Of a DNA stretch of 64,000 nucleotides, positions 11,646 to 24,783 are shown piece after piece. Below the pieces are notes generated by a model. That model searched no databases, was not told the origin of the DNA, and saw only the letters and a list, made by a program, of their open reading frames with translations. The translations under genes and the position numbers were made by a program. How positions within the stretch are numbered: position 1 is the stretch's first letter; each line of letters starts with the position of its first letter. Source of the DNA: Bifiguratus adelaidae (lineage: Eukaryota; Mucoromycota; Endogonomycetes; Endogonales); contig MVBO01000001.1 in NCBI GenBank assembly GCA_002261195.1, positions 384,051 through 448,050 of the forward strand, in the 5' to 3' direction.

Positions 11646-14600
11646 ATGCCGACGGATACAGTCATGGTCGACAAGCATGGCAGCAAGTCCAATGCCGTTT
11701 GCCGCTTCTATGGCACCAGCCAAGGTTGTCGGTCGGGTGACGATTGTCGTTTTCGTCATGACGGTCAAGTCAACGGGAACCACGGGAATGATGGTCCCGA
11801 CAAATCGGAGTCGCGACCGAACGACGCTTTCAAGAGTGAAAGTATGGCGCAGCAGCCTGAAAATGGCGCTAATGATCGAAAGTCAAGGTCCCGTCGTCAG
11901 ACGAGTGACGCCCCAATCTCGACTGCGCCACAATGGTACACATTTAAACATCCGAGTCGAGGTCCAATGACTACAAAACACAAAAAGGTGAGCGCGGCCG
12001 AGAGAAAGGCAAAAGCCAAGGAGAAGAAGGCGCAGAAAAAGCTAGACATGCAAGGTACGGATAACCAGGCTCCAGATGATCTGCACTTGCACAATATTTA
12101 TCGATCTGAATAGATACCCAAAGCTCCTCCGGCAACGGCACGCCAAAAACTCCTCTGACGGAGGCTGTCGTAGAGGCTGCAGCAGGTAGCACGAGTCCCA
12201 ATACCTCTGAGGTGCAAACGCATATCTATGTGGCTACACCGAAACTTTCTGCCCGCTTGCATCGACCGGCAGTGTCCAAACCTGTGAGACCGGCAAAGGT
12301 ACGGTGCGAAAACTCCTATTGGCCGATGACTTACCATCCATTAGGCTCAAAGCGAAGGCATCGTAGGTGCTGTCGAGCGTGCGCAGGTGGAAAGACGATA
12401 CCGAGCGAATTACGAGGAGACAAGGTAAGCCGCAGGATTACCTCCTACTTAGGCGCAAGCAAAGTGACATGTCGACTTCAGGCATGATGGGCATATTCTC
12501 GTAAAGATATCAATGCAGCCATCAGATCCGGATTTCCCGTTCGAGTTGGAGAATCTCAACGTTGTCATTGATATGCCGCAGGATTACCCGAAATCACCCT
12601 GTACGTTAAAAGTAGAGAACACCGACATACCCGTGGGTTTCACTAGGTGAGCAGCAGCGATCAACTTCGATATGCGTGACTTATTGGCTTTACTAGAAAC
12701 CTCGAAACTGGTTTCCTCCAACATGCCCGAGAGAATGCGTCTTTAGATGATGCGCATCGTCAGACTTTGCTCGCTCAGCTAAACTGGCTGGACAGAAATC
12801 TCGAGTCCTTGCTGACAAAGGCTCCAGTTGCAACCATGCGCTTTGTTCGCAATAATGCCTCATTATTCAACGACACCGGGCAAAGCCGATTTAGCCCATC
12901 GACCCCAACTCCGTTCACTGCAAAAGAAGCGGCTCCCAAGCCTCATACTCAAGAGACACCGACAGCTCCAGAACTGTCGGCTCAGCCTGAATATACAGCT
13001 GCCCAACTGCAAGAGGCGACCACAAAAAAAGGCATTCAATTGCGTCAGCTTGAGACACGATTTCCCGGCAAATATACCCGCCATTGGTCGCAAAACCGCA
13101 AAGGGGATATCATCGACCTTCCCTTTACACCTTCTGATGACTCTATTAAGGACGTTGATAAGGGCCTGTCCGCGTTCTCTATTGCTTTGTTCGTGCCGGA
13201 AAATTACCCTCTGGATCCTTGCACTATTGACATTCCTCGAAGCACCATCACTTCATGGCGAAAGAGGTATGTCTCGCAATGGTGGGATCCGGATTCGAAA
13301 CTCATGCGTTACTAGTGCAATCATTCATTCTTTCAATGAGCATTGTGCAAGCGAGAAAAATATTTCGTTGTTTCAGCAGTTAAATTGGCTTGATCGAAAC
13401 CTGTTCGACATTGCCAGTTCGGCGAAATCAACAAATGATCCAGTGGTGAAAGACATACAGAATCGTGATGATGACAAACAGAATCCTCCTTCAGCTTCAA
13501 ATGCCCATGCCGAGACCAAAAGCACCATTTTTGATGAAACTGACCAGCCACCGTCATCTCGAATCATTTACACAAATACAGCGAGTCTGGGTCCAAATGA
13601 TCATACTGATGAGGACGATGAGTCGTCAGACGAATCCTACAGTGATTCATCGTCGGACAGCGAGCATTCGGATGGATCAGAGGCGGAAACGGAGAATGGA
13701 CAAGCGGGATCATCAACCCACTCTCCAGATGCACAGATTCGCAAAGGCATCGAAATACGCTTTCCGGAAGTGGTGATGGAAAATATCTCGCTTGTTGAAT
13801 GCTGCGAACTCAATCTAGTTGTCAAATGCTCTCGGTGCAAGGGTAATGTGGACGTGGAGCAAATTGCCGCTGTCGACGCTACTGACGCGTCATCACGATC
13901 CGAGAAATGGATCACATGCACAACCTGTACGGCTCTGCTGGGTGTACGCTATTACAAGTGTAAGTGAACATTGACCCCATGCTTTCAATCCACTACTCAC
14001 TTCAACCTGCTGCGCAGATTTGTTGCACCAGCACTCTCTAGCACTTGGTCTACTTCAGCTTGTCGGTTGTTCTCCGTTCGATGTGCTGCCTTCCAACTAT
14101 GTACCAACTTGCGAAAGCTGCACAAAACCATCCGTAGCGGCGCTTAAGGGAGTAGGCAAGAATCAGATCACCTCAATGTCTTGTCGCTCGTGTCACACTA
14201 AGATGAAGTTTGTCATCAAGGAAGTCAAATTTGTCAGAGTTGGAGTTGTTGGCAAAGAGGACTCCGAAAGCAAGCTACATCCGAGTGAGAATGATTTGCG
14301 AAAATTGAAATACAAAAAGAAGCAAAGTTTGCGTGAGATGGGGATTCTGGTCGGTCAGGTATGGTTTGATCGATGGCTCAAGACAAACTGCTCATGGCTT
14401 TTCACAGCAACTACCGCACAAAGGTACTTGCAAACATTATGGTAAATCTTATCGCTGGTTCCGATTCCCGTGTTGCTCAAAGGGTATATCAAAAACTAAA
14501 CAATTGGTAGCTTGCTAATGCAAATCACAGTCTATCCCTGCGATACATGCCATGATCGAGCAGAAGACCACGAACACGAATATGCAAAACGAATCATTTG

Positions 14601-14886
14601 TGGCCTGTGCTCACGAGAACAGCCCTATACCAATAAGGCTTGTGTTTGTGGGAATGATATGACCAAAAAGAGTGGTGGAGGATTCTGGGAAGGTGGCCAG
14701 GGTGTGCGTGATAAAGCACGCATGAACCGCAAGGTAGGCTCCATACAGGGCGTCGAGGATGACATTACTCATATCCAATTTGCGTTGCAGGATCCTCATA
14801 AGCATAAAGGCGCAAGCAAAACGACTTCTAAAAAGCAAAGTCGCGTTGGAAAAGCCGGCTCTGAGAAAGCCAATAAGAGGGAGTAG
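11646..14886 (+). CDS. CCCH and CHY zinc-finger protein with two RWD-like modules
   Basis: Ten exons: 11646-12054, 12114-12298, 12345-12424, 12482-12646, 12697-13266, 13316-13959, 14018-14358, 14408-14483, 14531-14733, 14791-14886 (922 aa). A CCCH finger lies at residues 19-38 (C-x8-C-x5-C-x3-H, CRFYGTSQGC). Next is a Lys/Ala-rich helical stretch ending in KHKKVSAAERKAKAKEKK. Two RWD-like modules follow, each with a YP-x3-P turn (DYPKSPC, NYPLDPC) and each ending in QLNWLDRNL. An acidic Ser-rich linker precedes cysteine pairs (CSRCKG, CTTC, CESC, CRSC). The C-terminal CHY finger (about 798-870) has CKHYGKSYRWFRFPCC, YPCDTCHD and CGLCSREQ. The combination is known in fungal CHY proteins of unknown function. 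RNA or ubiquitin-related roles are only inferred. Confidence 0.85.
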
Positions 14887-15358
14887 AGTTTAGGACTATA
14901 CAATTTGGGAAAATAGACTCCATACAAGATATCATGCGTCTGGTTGAGCGAAATCTTCTTGCCTTCCATGATGACGTCTAGGCGGCTTCCGATTCCTGCG
15001 TAAGGTGCGCCGTAGTCCAGGCATTACTGTTACCTGAGCTACCAATCTGGTAGCTGACCATGAATGGTAAAACGTTTTTCATGGGCGCTGGTTGAAACTT
15101 ACGCCATCTCTCGTTCTTTGCTTGACGGCGTAAATATTTGCCGTGTCAAATTATGTCGGCGCAAAAAACGGCGCCAAACGTGAATTTCCTTTTTAGGTAA
15201 TGACATTTATGGCTCTCATGCGATTGGTTTGATCCTTGGCCGGTGTCACCGCGACCTGAAGTGCATTTATAGCTGGGTGGATGTTCGAACGGCGATCAGG
15301 CAACGTTTAATCTCTTATCGCTTCCTCTCAAGGCAAATCAATCAATCAATCAACAACG
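14887..15358. other. Intergenic; TATA-like element before the SDR gene
   Basis: No gene. An ATTTATAG element at about 15265-15272 lies about 90 bp upstream of the ATG at 15359 and could be the TATA box. A short CAAT repeat (three copies of ATCA-type units) sits directly before the ATG, in the probable leader. Confidence 0.4.
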
Positions 15359-16261
15359 ATGAGAGTTCTCGTCCTTGGCGCTACTGGTTTCATTGGCAAC
15401 GGCGTTGCTCAAGCCTTTGTTCGTAATGGCCACTTTGTGTATGGTCAAACACGATCTTCCAGCAAGGCGGCTCAATTGGCTGCACAAGAAATGACACCAG
15501 TCGTCGCTGATCCCACTAAACCCGAGACCTGGACGCAACTGCTTCAAGACGACGTCGATCTCGTCATCGATTGCTCGGCCAGTATGGCTGACCTCAAATC
15601 GCTCGCCGAAAGCATTGTCAGCGCAGTCAAAGAAGCCGGCAAGAAACGTCCTTCCGGTTATCCTCCATTGAACATCATATACACTTCTGGGACCTGGAAT
15701 CACGGCAATAACAGAACAAAGATTGTCACTGAGCTGTCGCCTACGACTTCACCCATGGAATTGGTTGCTTGGCGATCGGCGGTAGAAAAGACTGTCCTCG
15801 GTGCTCCTGAAGTCAATGGCATCGTGATCCGACCCGGTCTGTTGTATGGTTACAGTGCTTCCTTGCTCGCAACATTGTTCGAACAAGCCGAGGCTACCAA
15901 GCAGGTGTCATGGTACGGAAAACCAGGTGGTCGTTTGGGTGCGATCCATATTGACGACTTGGCTGATCTTTATCTACGTGTGGGAGAGGCATCACCTACT
16001 CTCAAAGGCATCGTCTTTGACGTGGTCAACCCAGCTAGCGAATCAACAGACGATGTACTCAGGGCCATCGCTCGCGTCACCGGTGCTGACCCCAACATCG
16101 TCTACAAGGAGATCACTAATCCATTCGAAGCTTGTATGGCATCCTCCCAAATCTGTCCTCCCTCTCTTGGTCGCGCATTGCTGGGATGGTTTCCAAAGAA
16201 AAGAAGTCTAGTCGACGGCATGGATCAATACTACGCTGCTTGGAAAGCTTCGCGTTCGTAG
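15359..16261 (+). CDS. NAD(P)-dependent atypical short-chain dehydrogenase/epimerase
   Basis: Intronless, 300 aa. The N-terminus VLVLGATGFIG carries the Rossmann G-x-x-G-x-x-G fingerprint of extended/atypical SDRs (NAD-dependent epimerase/dehydratase fold). IIYTSGTW, IVIRPGLLYG and GAIHIDDLADLY follow, typical structural strands of the fold. No clear catalytic Y-x3-K is visible, which is common in atypical members that act as NADP-binding regulators or reductases. The substrate is unknown; the protein is probably cytosolic because there is no leader peptide. Confidence 0.85.
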   Translation: MRVLVLGATGFIGNGVAQAFVRNGHFVYGQTRSSSKAAQLAAQEMTPVVADPTKPETWTQLLQDDVDLVIDCSASMADLKSLAESIVSAVKEAGKKRPSGYPPLNIIYTSGTWNHGNNRTKIVTELSPTTSPMELVAWRSAVEKTVLGAPEVNGIVIRPGLLYGYSASLLATLFEQAEATKQVSWYGKPGGRLGAIHIDDLADLYLRVGEASPTLKGIVFDVVNPASESTDDVLRAIARVTGADPNIVYKEITNPFEACMASSQICPPSLGRALLGWFPKKRSLVDGMDQYYAAWKASRS

Positions 16262-17780
16262 AAAGTCTTGTAAATTGTGTGTCATTTCAATGAGAAATTT
16301 AAGTTTTGCCTTAGCTGGCTCTAGCATGCGGTCCTGTCGGATCAATGAACTTGACATTCGCAGTCTACTACTGGTGAATAACAGTTGCTTATAGCCCCAA
16401 GCAGTTGAACAGCCATGATACGAGATCATCTGGTTTTCGTTTTGACAGCCGAGGTAGAGTACGGCAACCGTCCGCTTATTCCCGATATAGTCACAGTGCC
16501 GAGTAAAGTAAGACAAGACCATCGATAAGTCAATGCGTAACTCGGAACGAGAAATTGAAGACAAGTGATGGAGCAGTGGCTAACGTCCCGTGGGTATCCG
16601 TTACACTCAATACTGTGCAACGTTTCAACACAATACAATTAGTGGTACCTCGCCACAGAGTATGCAATGGTGCCGCCTAACGCGACCGAACACTAGACAC
16701 GGACTACAGCCTCAAAAAATCAACGGCTAATCTTCGTTTGATTAGCGGTAATCAACCGAGAGCTCGAAATCGTCAGATGTCCATCGGACTTTGAAAAGAG
16801 TTGGGACTCACTAAAAGAGGCGAAATTCCAGGTGCATTACGGTTCTTGGCGTTATCTCTTTCAACTCAACGGGATTGTAATCCGGGAGTTTGGGCATTTT
16901 AGTGTGCATACCATTCTTCTACGAGTCTAACGTGCTTAAAGGCGACAGTTCCGTTCACACGTGGTATATCCGATACGACTTCCACCATGATCAAGCTGGC
17001 CATGTAGCGTTCACAATGACTGTCGAGCGTTAAACGTCCCAGATCAATCCAATCACCGCCTCCTTTGCATTTTGATATCTTGCCGCATGTCATACTGTCT
17101 GCATTGGTGGTTCTGTTCCTAAACAAGACGCCTCGATTCCGCAACAGCCCTTTTTTCCTGGTACAGTACCGTGCGAAGTCAATCTAGTGGAGTTAGAATT
17201 ACCATTTTGAGCAGAAAAGTAGATCATGTGTCGGTCAATTTCTAAAGGATCGGATTGCCACATTTGTCACCTTCTGAGTGTTCCATCTCGTGTGTTGTGG
17301 GCAAATGCTCAGAACAGGCAAGTTGATATATATTTGGGCATGTTAAGGGTACTGGTCGTATGGAGCGAATCGGCGATCCTGGTCTGTCGCGAAGTTCTCT
17401 ATCGATCTTACCGACGTCGACCGATTACCGAGACCGGGATTTGCCGTCGGCCGGTGGCAGAAAATGCGCTTAGTCTTGCTCCAGGAGAACCTGACACCGA
17501 AGCCAGACTCAGCCGCTATTTGAAGACCGACGGTATCACGCCCCACTCATTGCCTATCCAAGTTAGGTGTTTGACTTCCTTAATTACCCAAGAACCTTGA
17601 ACGGATGCCTTCTATGGCCATTTTGGCCGTATTTGGCAACGACTCCTAATTCAGGATCCATTGGAGGCGTTTTGTGCCTAAATGTAGTGTAACCCAAAGA
17701 TTCGGGAGGATTGCAACCAATGAAGAGATTCGGTTGTACACCAAGACCTAGTCTCTGAAGTACATACAGGGCCACGCGGG
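16262..17780. other. About 1.5 kb intergenic region, no convincing gene
   Basis: The best ORF is on the minus strand, 17144-16899 (81 codons). It contains protein-like stretches (IDLGRLTLD, VSDIPRVNGT) but has no family, no upstream exon and no clear start. A plus-strand ORF at 17226-17600 has random-looking composition. No repeats, tRNA or transposon ends were seen. The region separates the SDR gene from the strongly codon-biased OPT gene. Confidence 0.4.
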
Positions 17781-17790
17781 ATATATAAAA
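17781..17790 (+). promoter_or_regulatory. TATA box of the OPT transporter gene
   Basis: ATATATAAAA, a consensus TATA box, lies 93 bp upstream of the ATG at 17883. Together with the strong codon bias of the gene it suggests a highly or inducibly expressed promoter. Confidence 0.65.
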
Positions 17791-17882
17791 GCGGGGAGAT
17801 CTCGCAATCGAGTTCGCCGTGCTTGTCAGCTTGTAGCTGGGTTGATAATTTTCCACTGACCGGACACCAAGCCTGCGTTGAC

Positions 17883-20180
17883 ATGGCTGACTACCAGAAC
17901 GATCAGGACTTGCACTACCGAGGCAATGCAACAGCTGAAGCTGTGAATGATGGAGTCAACGAGAATGCGCCCGGTGCTCATGCAAACAACGAATATGTCG
18001 ACGAGAAATACCAATACAACGATGTCAAGGACGTTGAAGGCGACGAAGAGCAGATTGAGGAGGACGAGGAGGACTCGCCTATTGAAGAAGTCCGCGCCGT
18101 CGTCTCCAACAAAGATGACCCAACTCTTCCCGTCATGACGTTCCGTTTCTGGTTGCTCGGTATCACCTTTACCGGTGTCTTCGCTTTCATTAACCAATTT
18201 TTCTGGTTCCGTTCAAACCCTTTGACCCTCACACCGCTCGTGTGCCAAATTGTCACGTACCCTCTCGGTAAGGCCTTGGAAAAAGCTCTTCCTCGTTCGC
18301 GCTTCTTCAATCCTGGTCCCTTCAACATGAAGGAACACGTCTTGATCGTCGCCATGGTTAACTCCTGCTACCTAACCGCATATGCTATCGATATTATCGT
18401 CATCCAACAAATCTTCTATAAGCAGCCCCTTGGCTTTGGTGGTGGTATCTTGCTGGTCTTGACCACCCAATTTATCGGTTACGGTATGGCTGGTTTTGCC
18501 CGTCCTTACTTGGTCTACCCCTCCGCCATGGTCTGGCCGAGTGATTTGGTTAACATTGCTCTCTTCCGTTCTTTCCATGATCAAAAGTTCGCCAACGCTC
18601 AAGATGGTGTCAAGGGACCTACTCGTTACAAGTTCTTCGTCATTGCCATGACCTGTCAATTCGTCTACTACTGGCTTCCTGGCTATTTCTTCTCCGTCCT
18701 TTCCACTTTCTCGTGGATGTGCTGGATCAACCCCAACAACATCGTCCTTGCCCAAATGACTGGTTACTTTGGTCTTGGTATGGGGATTCCCACTTTCGAT
18801 TGGAATGCTATCACTTCCTGGTTGTTCTCCCCTCTCGTGGTACCTTGGTGGGCTATTGCCAATATTGGTGTTGGTTTCGTTCTCCTTGCTTGGGTATTGG
18901 TTCCCATTCTTTACTATAGCAACGTCTGGAATGCCAAGGAATTCCCCATTATAAGCTCTGGCTTGTTCACTACCACCGGCCAACGGTACCCTGTTCTCGA
19001 TGTGCTCACGCCTGATCTCATTCTCAATGAGACCGCGTATGAGGAGGTTGGGCCCCTTCGTATCACGGCCTTCTTTGCTATTACCTATGGTGTTGGTTTC
19101 GCTGGTTTGGCCGCTGTTCTTGTTCACACCTACCTTTACCACGGAAAGGAGATTTGGGCCCAATGGAAGGCTTCTCGCCACGAGAATGAAGATATTCACC
19201 GCAAGCTCATGCGCGAGTATCCCGAAGTTCCGACTTGGTGGTACGCTATCATCTTCGTTGTTGCTTTCTCTTTGTCATTTGTCGTCGTCTATGTTTGGCC
19301 TATTCACCTACCCTGGTGGGGTCTTTTCCTTTCTATCGGTTTATCTGCCATTTTCCTTATCCCCATCGGTATTATCCAAGCCCTTACCAACCAACAACCC
19401 GGTCTCAACGTCATTACGGAGTTCATCATTGGTTTCGCCTATCCTGGTCACCCCATTGCCAATGTTACCTTCAAGACCTACGGTTACATTTCCATGACAC
19501 AAGCTCTTTCTTTCTGCCAGGATTTGAAACTCGGTCATTATGCCAAGGTTCCTCCTCGTTCCATGTTCATCGCTCAATGTGCTGGTACATTCATTGCCTG
19601 CTTCGTCAACTTGGGTACCGCCCAATGGCTTATGAGCAGAGACGGTGTATGTACTACCGATGCCAACTACTCGTGCCCCAGCGCCTCAGTTTTCTATTCG
19701 GCCTCCGTCATCTGGGGTGTCATTGGTCCCGCTCGTCAATTCGGTAACGGCTCTCCTTACCAACCTGTGTTGTGGTTCTTCTTGATTGGTGCCGTTCTTC
19801 CTATTCCATTCTATTTCCTCTCCAAGAGATTCCCCAACAGCTGGGTCAAGTACATCCACATTCCTCTTATCTTCAACGCCACCGGTATCATGCCCCCGGC
19901 TTTGCCAATCAACTTCTCCATGTGGATCTTCGTTGGATTCATCTTCATGTACTGGATGCGCAAGTATCGTCATGCTTGGTGGCAAAAGTACAACTACATC
20001 TTGTCCGCTTCCCAAGATTCCGGTCTTGCTTTCGGCATTCTCATCACCTCCATCTGTCTTTTCTTTGCCCCTTGGTACCCTGTCTGGTGGGGCTCTGATG
20101 CTTTGAACCTGGTTGATCACTGTGACAACGCATATGTGAGCTACAATGCCTTCTACGCCGCCCAGGCCGCCGGACCCTAA
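17883..20180 (+). CDS. Oligopeptide transporter (OPT family)
   Basis: Intronless, 765 aa. The OPT signature NPGPFNMKEH is near residue 140, and HYAKVPPR (the family's KIPPR-type motif) lies in the C-terminal half. About 14 hydrophobic segments are spread through the protein after an acidic, hydrophilic N-terminal cytosolic tail of about 85 residues. OPT proteins of this subfamily carry tetra/pentapeptides or glutathione with protons across the plasma membrane. Third codon positions are markedly C-rich compared with neighbours, a sign of high expression. The start at 17883 is the first ATG after the TATA box. The in-frame extension upstream lacks an ATG. Confidence 0.95.
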   Translation: MADYQNDQDLHYRGNATAEAVNDGVNENAPGAHANNEYVDEKYQYNDVKDVEGDEEQIEEDEEDSPIEEVRAVVSNKDDPTLPVMTFRFWLLGITFTGVFAFINQFFWFRSNPLTLTPLVCQIVTYPLGKALEKALPRSRFFNPGPFNMKEHVLIVAMVNSCYLTAYAIDIIVIQQIFYKQPLGFGGGILLVLTTQFIGYGMAGFARPYLVYPSAMVWPSDLVNIALFRSFHDQKFANAQDGVKGPTRYKFFVIAMTCQFVYYWLPGYFFSVLSTFSWMCWINPNNIVLAQMTGYFGLGMGIPTFDWNAITSWLFSPLVVPWWAIANIGVGFVLLAWVLVPILYYSNVWNAKEFPIISSGLFTTTGQRYPVLDVLTPDLILNETAYEEVGPLRITAFFAITYGVGFAGLAAVLVHTYLYHGKEIWAQWKASRHENEDIHRKLMREYPEVPTWWYAIIFVVAFSLSFVVVYVWPIHLPWWGLFLSIGLSAIFLIPIGIIQALTNQQPGLNVITEFIIGFAYPGHPIANVTFKTYGYISMTQALSFCQDLKLGHYAKVPPRSMFIAQCAGTFIACFVNLGTAQWLMSRDGVCTTDANYSCPSASVFYSASVIWGVIGPARQFGNGSPYQPVLWFFLIGAVLPIPFYFLSKRFPNSWVKYIHIPLIFNATGIMPPALPINFSMWIFVGFIFMYWMRKYRHAWWQKYNYILSASQDSGLAFGILITSICLFFAPWYPVWWGSDALNLVDHCDNAYVSYNAFYAAQAAGP

Positions 20181-20619
20181 ACATTTATTCCCATGTATTT
20201 CTTTTAATGCTCTTTTGTATCGCTTGAAATCCGGTCATGGATAATAAACTGCATTGGACAGATACCTTGTACCTTGCGTGTACAAGGTTGAGTTGTTGTG
20301 GTTACCAATCCGTGAATCGAAACTTCAGTTTGCCGTCGTCCTTAGCGTAACAATCAGGTACTTCTTCTTTTACGAACGCTACATTCGGTTTGACAAGCAT
20401 TCGTGTTCCCTATCAATGGGATGAGGACGCAAGCAGAATCCTGGAGAACTTAAGGTTGTCATTGGCACAGCATCTATCCTTCGACATCGTCCCAAGTGCC
20501 AGTTACAGAGCTTTGCACTTTCAGTGCGCGTCCCAATGTCCATGTCCTGATTCGGTGAAATTCGAGTCATTTCGAGAGCTAAGCCACCAAAGTTCTTTTG
20601 ACTTTGTTCCCTTGACGGC
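20181..20619. other. Intergenic between OPT and PAM18
   Basis: 3' end of the OPT gene and 5' flank of PAM18. ORFs on either strand are short and unlike protein. An AATAAA (about 20242-20247) about 60 bp after the OPT stop may be a polyadenylation signal. Confidence 0.4.
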
Positions 20620-21154
20620 ATGGTAAGTATAGCCTACCGCACAGGTAGCTCTTGACACTAGATAAGGCATGCTGCTCGCCTGTGCCCTCCCGCTTGTCAA
20701 GGTACAATATCTCATTCCACCTTTGCCTTCTTTCAGAGTACTCCATTATTGATTGGTGTCGGAGTGGCGGCGGCCGCAACGGTCGGTCGAGTTGGCCTAA
20801 AAGCCTTTAAAGAGTTTCAAAAACGGCCCAAGGCTGCTGTTCCTCGGTTTGTAAAGTATCACAAGGGTGGATTCGAACCTAAAATGAACAAACGGGAAGC
20901 GGCGTTAATCTTGGGTTTAAGGTATGGTCGAGACTTGCTACGACGCATTGGTTCAAAGCGTAGCGCGCTGCGAAAAGTCTCCCGGTGACTTATTGACAAA
21001 TCCTTTTTGCAGAGAGTCCAACATACAAAGCGCAAAATTGAAGGAGGCTCACAGACGCATTATGCTGCTTAATCACCCGGATCGCGGCGGCTCACCCTAT
21101 CTCGCCAGTAAGATCAATGAAGCCAAGGAATTTTTGGAGAGCAAGAGTCGATAG
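20620..21154 (+). CDS. PAM18: Mitochondrial import motor J-protein Pam18/Tim14
   Basis: Exons 20620-20622, 20737-20921 and 21013-21154 give 109 aa. The protein has an N-terminal Gly/Ala-rich transmembrane segment ([14 protein letters not shown]), the matrix linker [18 protein letters not shown], and a J-domain with LLNHPDRGG; the HPD tripeptide stimulates mtHsp70. It is a subunit of the PAM motor at the TIM23 channel. The first coding exon appears to be the ATG alone (ATG followed by GTAAGT), joined to AGT ACT CCA (MSTPLLIG). A second possibility is an ATG at about 20669 in the same leader region, which would add a ten-residue N-terminal extension. The C-terminal half is beyond doubt. Confidence 0.9.
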
Positions 21155-21242
21155 TTACCTCAGATACCATAGTTCATGTCTGTATATAGTTACTTTAGAT
21201 GCATGCAACAAGGTTGTACGTCTTGCGTACAATTAGAGCAAT

Positions 21243-23086
21243 TCAGAGCAGTTTTCTTCCTACACCTTGCATATCTGCCAACGCTAACAGGATATCGGAT
21301 AATCGCCAATAGCCGCCATAACCGAGCCAACGGAGAATAACGGGCAGACCTAGCCATTCTCCCAATAAGCGCAACCACGGCTTCTTCATGTCCCCGCGCA
21401 AAGCATATCCGACACCGAGATGGTTCAATCGATCCAGAAAGCCATGAGATGCATACAAACGCTTGCTAAAATCTCTGTAATTCTTGAGCTTTTGGGGTGA
21501 CCAAGCGCTTTCAGCCATGGCGCACAGACGAGGGAATCGTTGAAAATCAAGACGAGGTCGACTGGGTACCCATTCGCTCCACATGGGCGCTTCGACGCCA
21601 ATAATTTGTCGTTCAAGTGCTTCAGCGTCTAGTTCTGGAAAGAGATGGTTCGGTTCGAAATTGTAAATGTCGGCCAAGGACGTGAAATAGTGCGAATGAT
21701 CTATATAATAGGTTTGGAAATCGGATAAGATGACCTTGCGATCTGGATGCTTGAGCAAATGCTGAGCTGTCTCGTCCCGGCCTAGCCACCAGTACTGAAT
21801 CACAGCAGACGGCTCCAACTCATCGTAAATCATTTCGTTCCAGCCGACGATAGCCTTGCCCAACTTTTCCTTAAGAAATGTGGTCATTTGCCGGGTAAAG
21901 TAATGTTGAAGAGCACGAGCATTCGGAATGTGTTCTGGATCTGACTGTCGAAGTTCTTGGCACCGTGGACACACTTCCCAGCGATCATGTGGTGCTTCAT
22001 CTCCACCAATGTGGAAATACGGCGCTGGAAAGATGTCTGCCGTCTCCACGAGAACCGTCTTAAGGAAGTCATACACCAGCGGATTGCTCGGGCAATAGGT
22101 ATCCTAAACCGGTCTGTCAGTAATCCAAGCATTATGATTAGCGGGACCCTTACCTTGAAGACTCCCCAGGTGGTAGCGACTTCCATGCGTCGTCCAGTGC
22201 ACCCTAGTTCTGGGTACGCCGCCAACACCGCCACTGAATGTCCAGGCATGTCAATTTCCGGCACCACCATGATATGGCGCTCAGCGGCATACTGCACAAT
22301 CTCTCGCATTTGAGACTGGGTATAAAAGCCTCCATGCGGGACATTGGACATGATGTGACGGCCTAGCCAACCTGGTACCATGCTTCCACTTCGCATGGAT
22401 GAGATGCTTGTCAACTTGGGATAGCTATATGCATGAAAATAAGTGGGGTCGCTACAAGCTGAAACGAATGAACGAAAAGCTCACCTGGGCACTTCGATTC
22501 TCCACCCTTGATCTTCGGTCAAATGCCAATGGAACACATTCAACTTCATCATGGCCATGAGATCAAGCGTCCGTTTGACCTCTTCTACGCCATGAAAATA
22601 ACGTCCATCATCCAACATGTGACCTCGATGCGCAAAACGGGGTACATCATCAATGAACAGACAAGGAAGCGTCAGTGGTTCTTTGCTTGTCGGCATGGCC
22701 ACGGGTGCCCACGGGTAGGTTTGAGCCTTGATGGGTAAAAGCTGAATGAGGGTTTGAATACCGTAAAATATACCCGTCGGATTGGGCGCTTCGATATCTA
22801 TCTCCGTTCCTTTGACCTGCAGCTTGTAAGATCCATCCACATAGGCTCGATCGGATGCAGCGGTATCGCTGGAGCTCGTGAGCTTGATGCAGAAGTCTGG
22901 CGTGGCGTTGTCCTCCACAGGACCGAGCGATACGGTCACAAAGGGGACAAGGAGTTGTTGGACAAGGTGAGCGTTTGCCTTATTTCCAGGACTAAACGCT
23001 ACGGAAACAGAATCAGGAATAGTGACCTGTATACCGTCTTCCACAAGGTAGCTAGGCGCAGGTATGATATTCACTGTCGAAGCCAT
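21243..23086 (-). CDS. Beta-N-acetylhexosaminidase (GH20)
   Basis: Exons 23086-22485, 22424-22154, 22103-21243 (577 aa). An N-terminal GH20b-like domain (FYGIQTLIQLL) is followed by the catalytic barrel: HRGHMLDDGRYF, NVFHWHLTEDQGWR, VVPEIDMPGHS. Then comes HIGGDEAP, where Asp326-Glu327 are the substrate-assisted catalytic pair, followed by WNEMIYDE and WSEWVP. It removes terminal GlcNAc/GalNAc from chitooligosaccharides or glycans. There is no signal peptide at the N-terminus (MASTVNIIPAPS), unlike most secreted fungal hexosaminidases, so an intracellular enzyme is likely. The last 50 residues contain a hydrophobic stretch (LGEWLGLPVILRWLG) of unclear role. It converges on PAM18. Confidence 0.93.
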
Positions 23087-23280
23087 AAGAGAGCAAGAAA
23101 GGTGGAACTGCTCAGGAAAACAGTTGGTCAATTGCGGCAAGCTTGCGAATTTCCTTTTTTGGCAAGTTTCCTTTCATATGCAGCAAGCCAAATGAACTTT
23201 TCGCGCACGTGAAACTGCGCTCTCACCAACCGGGAAAGTACGGAAAGTTCTGACATGTGTAGAGTATCAATGTACAATGC

Positions 23281-24648
<1,368 letters not shown>

Positions 24649-24783
24649 GTCGCGAGTCAATGCAACACCTTCCAGCAAATGCCAGCAAAAAAAAATTCAC
24701 CGCGAAGCTGTGTCACGTGATCAATCTAGCTACGTCCGATCTTGGCAGGTATTCCTTGCTTCCATCAAGCGACGATACTCTTG

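Noticed and set aside
16899-17144. 81-codon minus-strand ORF as a gene
   Set aside because: Some protein-like stretches but no start context, no exon partner and no family; left as intergenic note.
18372-19199. 275-codon minus-strand ORF opposite the OPT gene
   Set aside because: Mirror of the strongly biased OPT codons; composition is unlike protein and the sense gene is certain.
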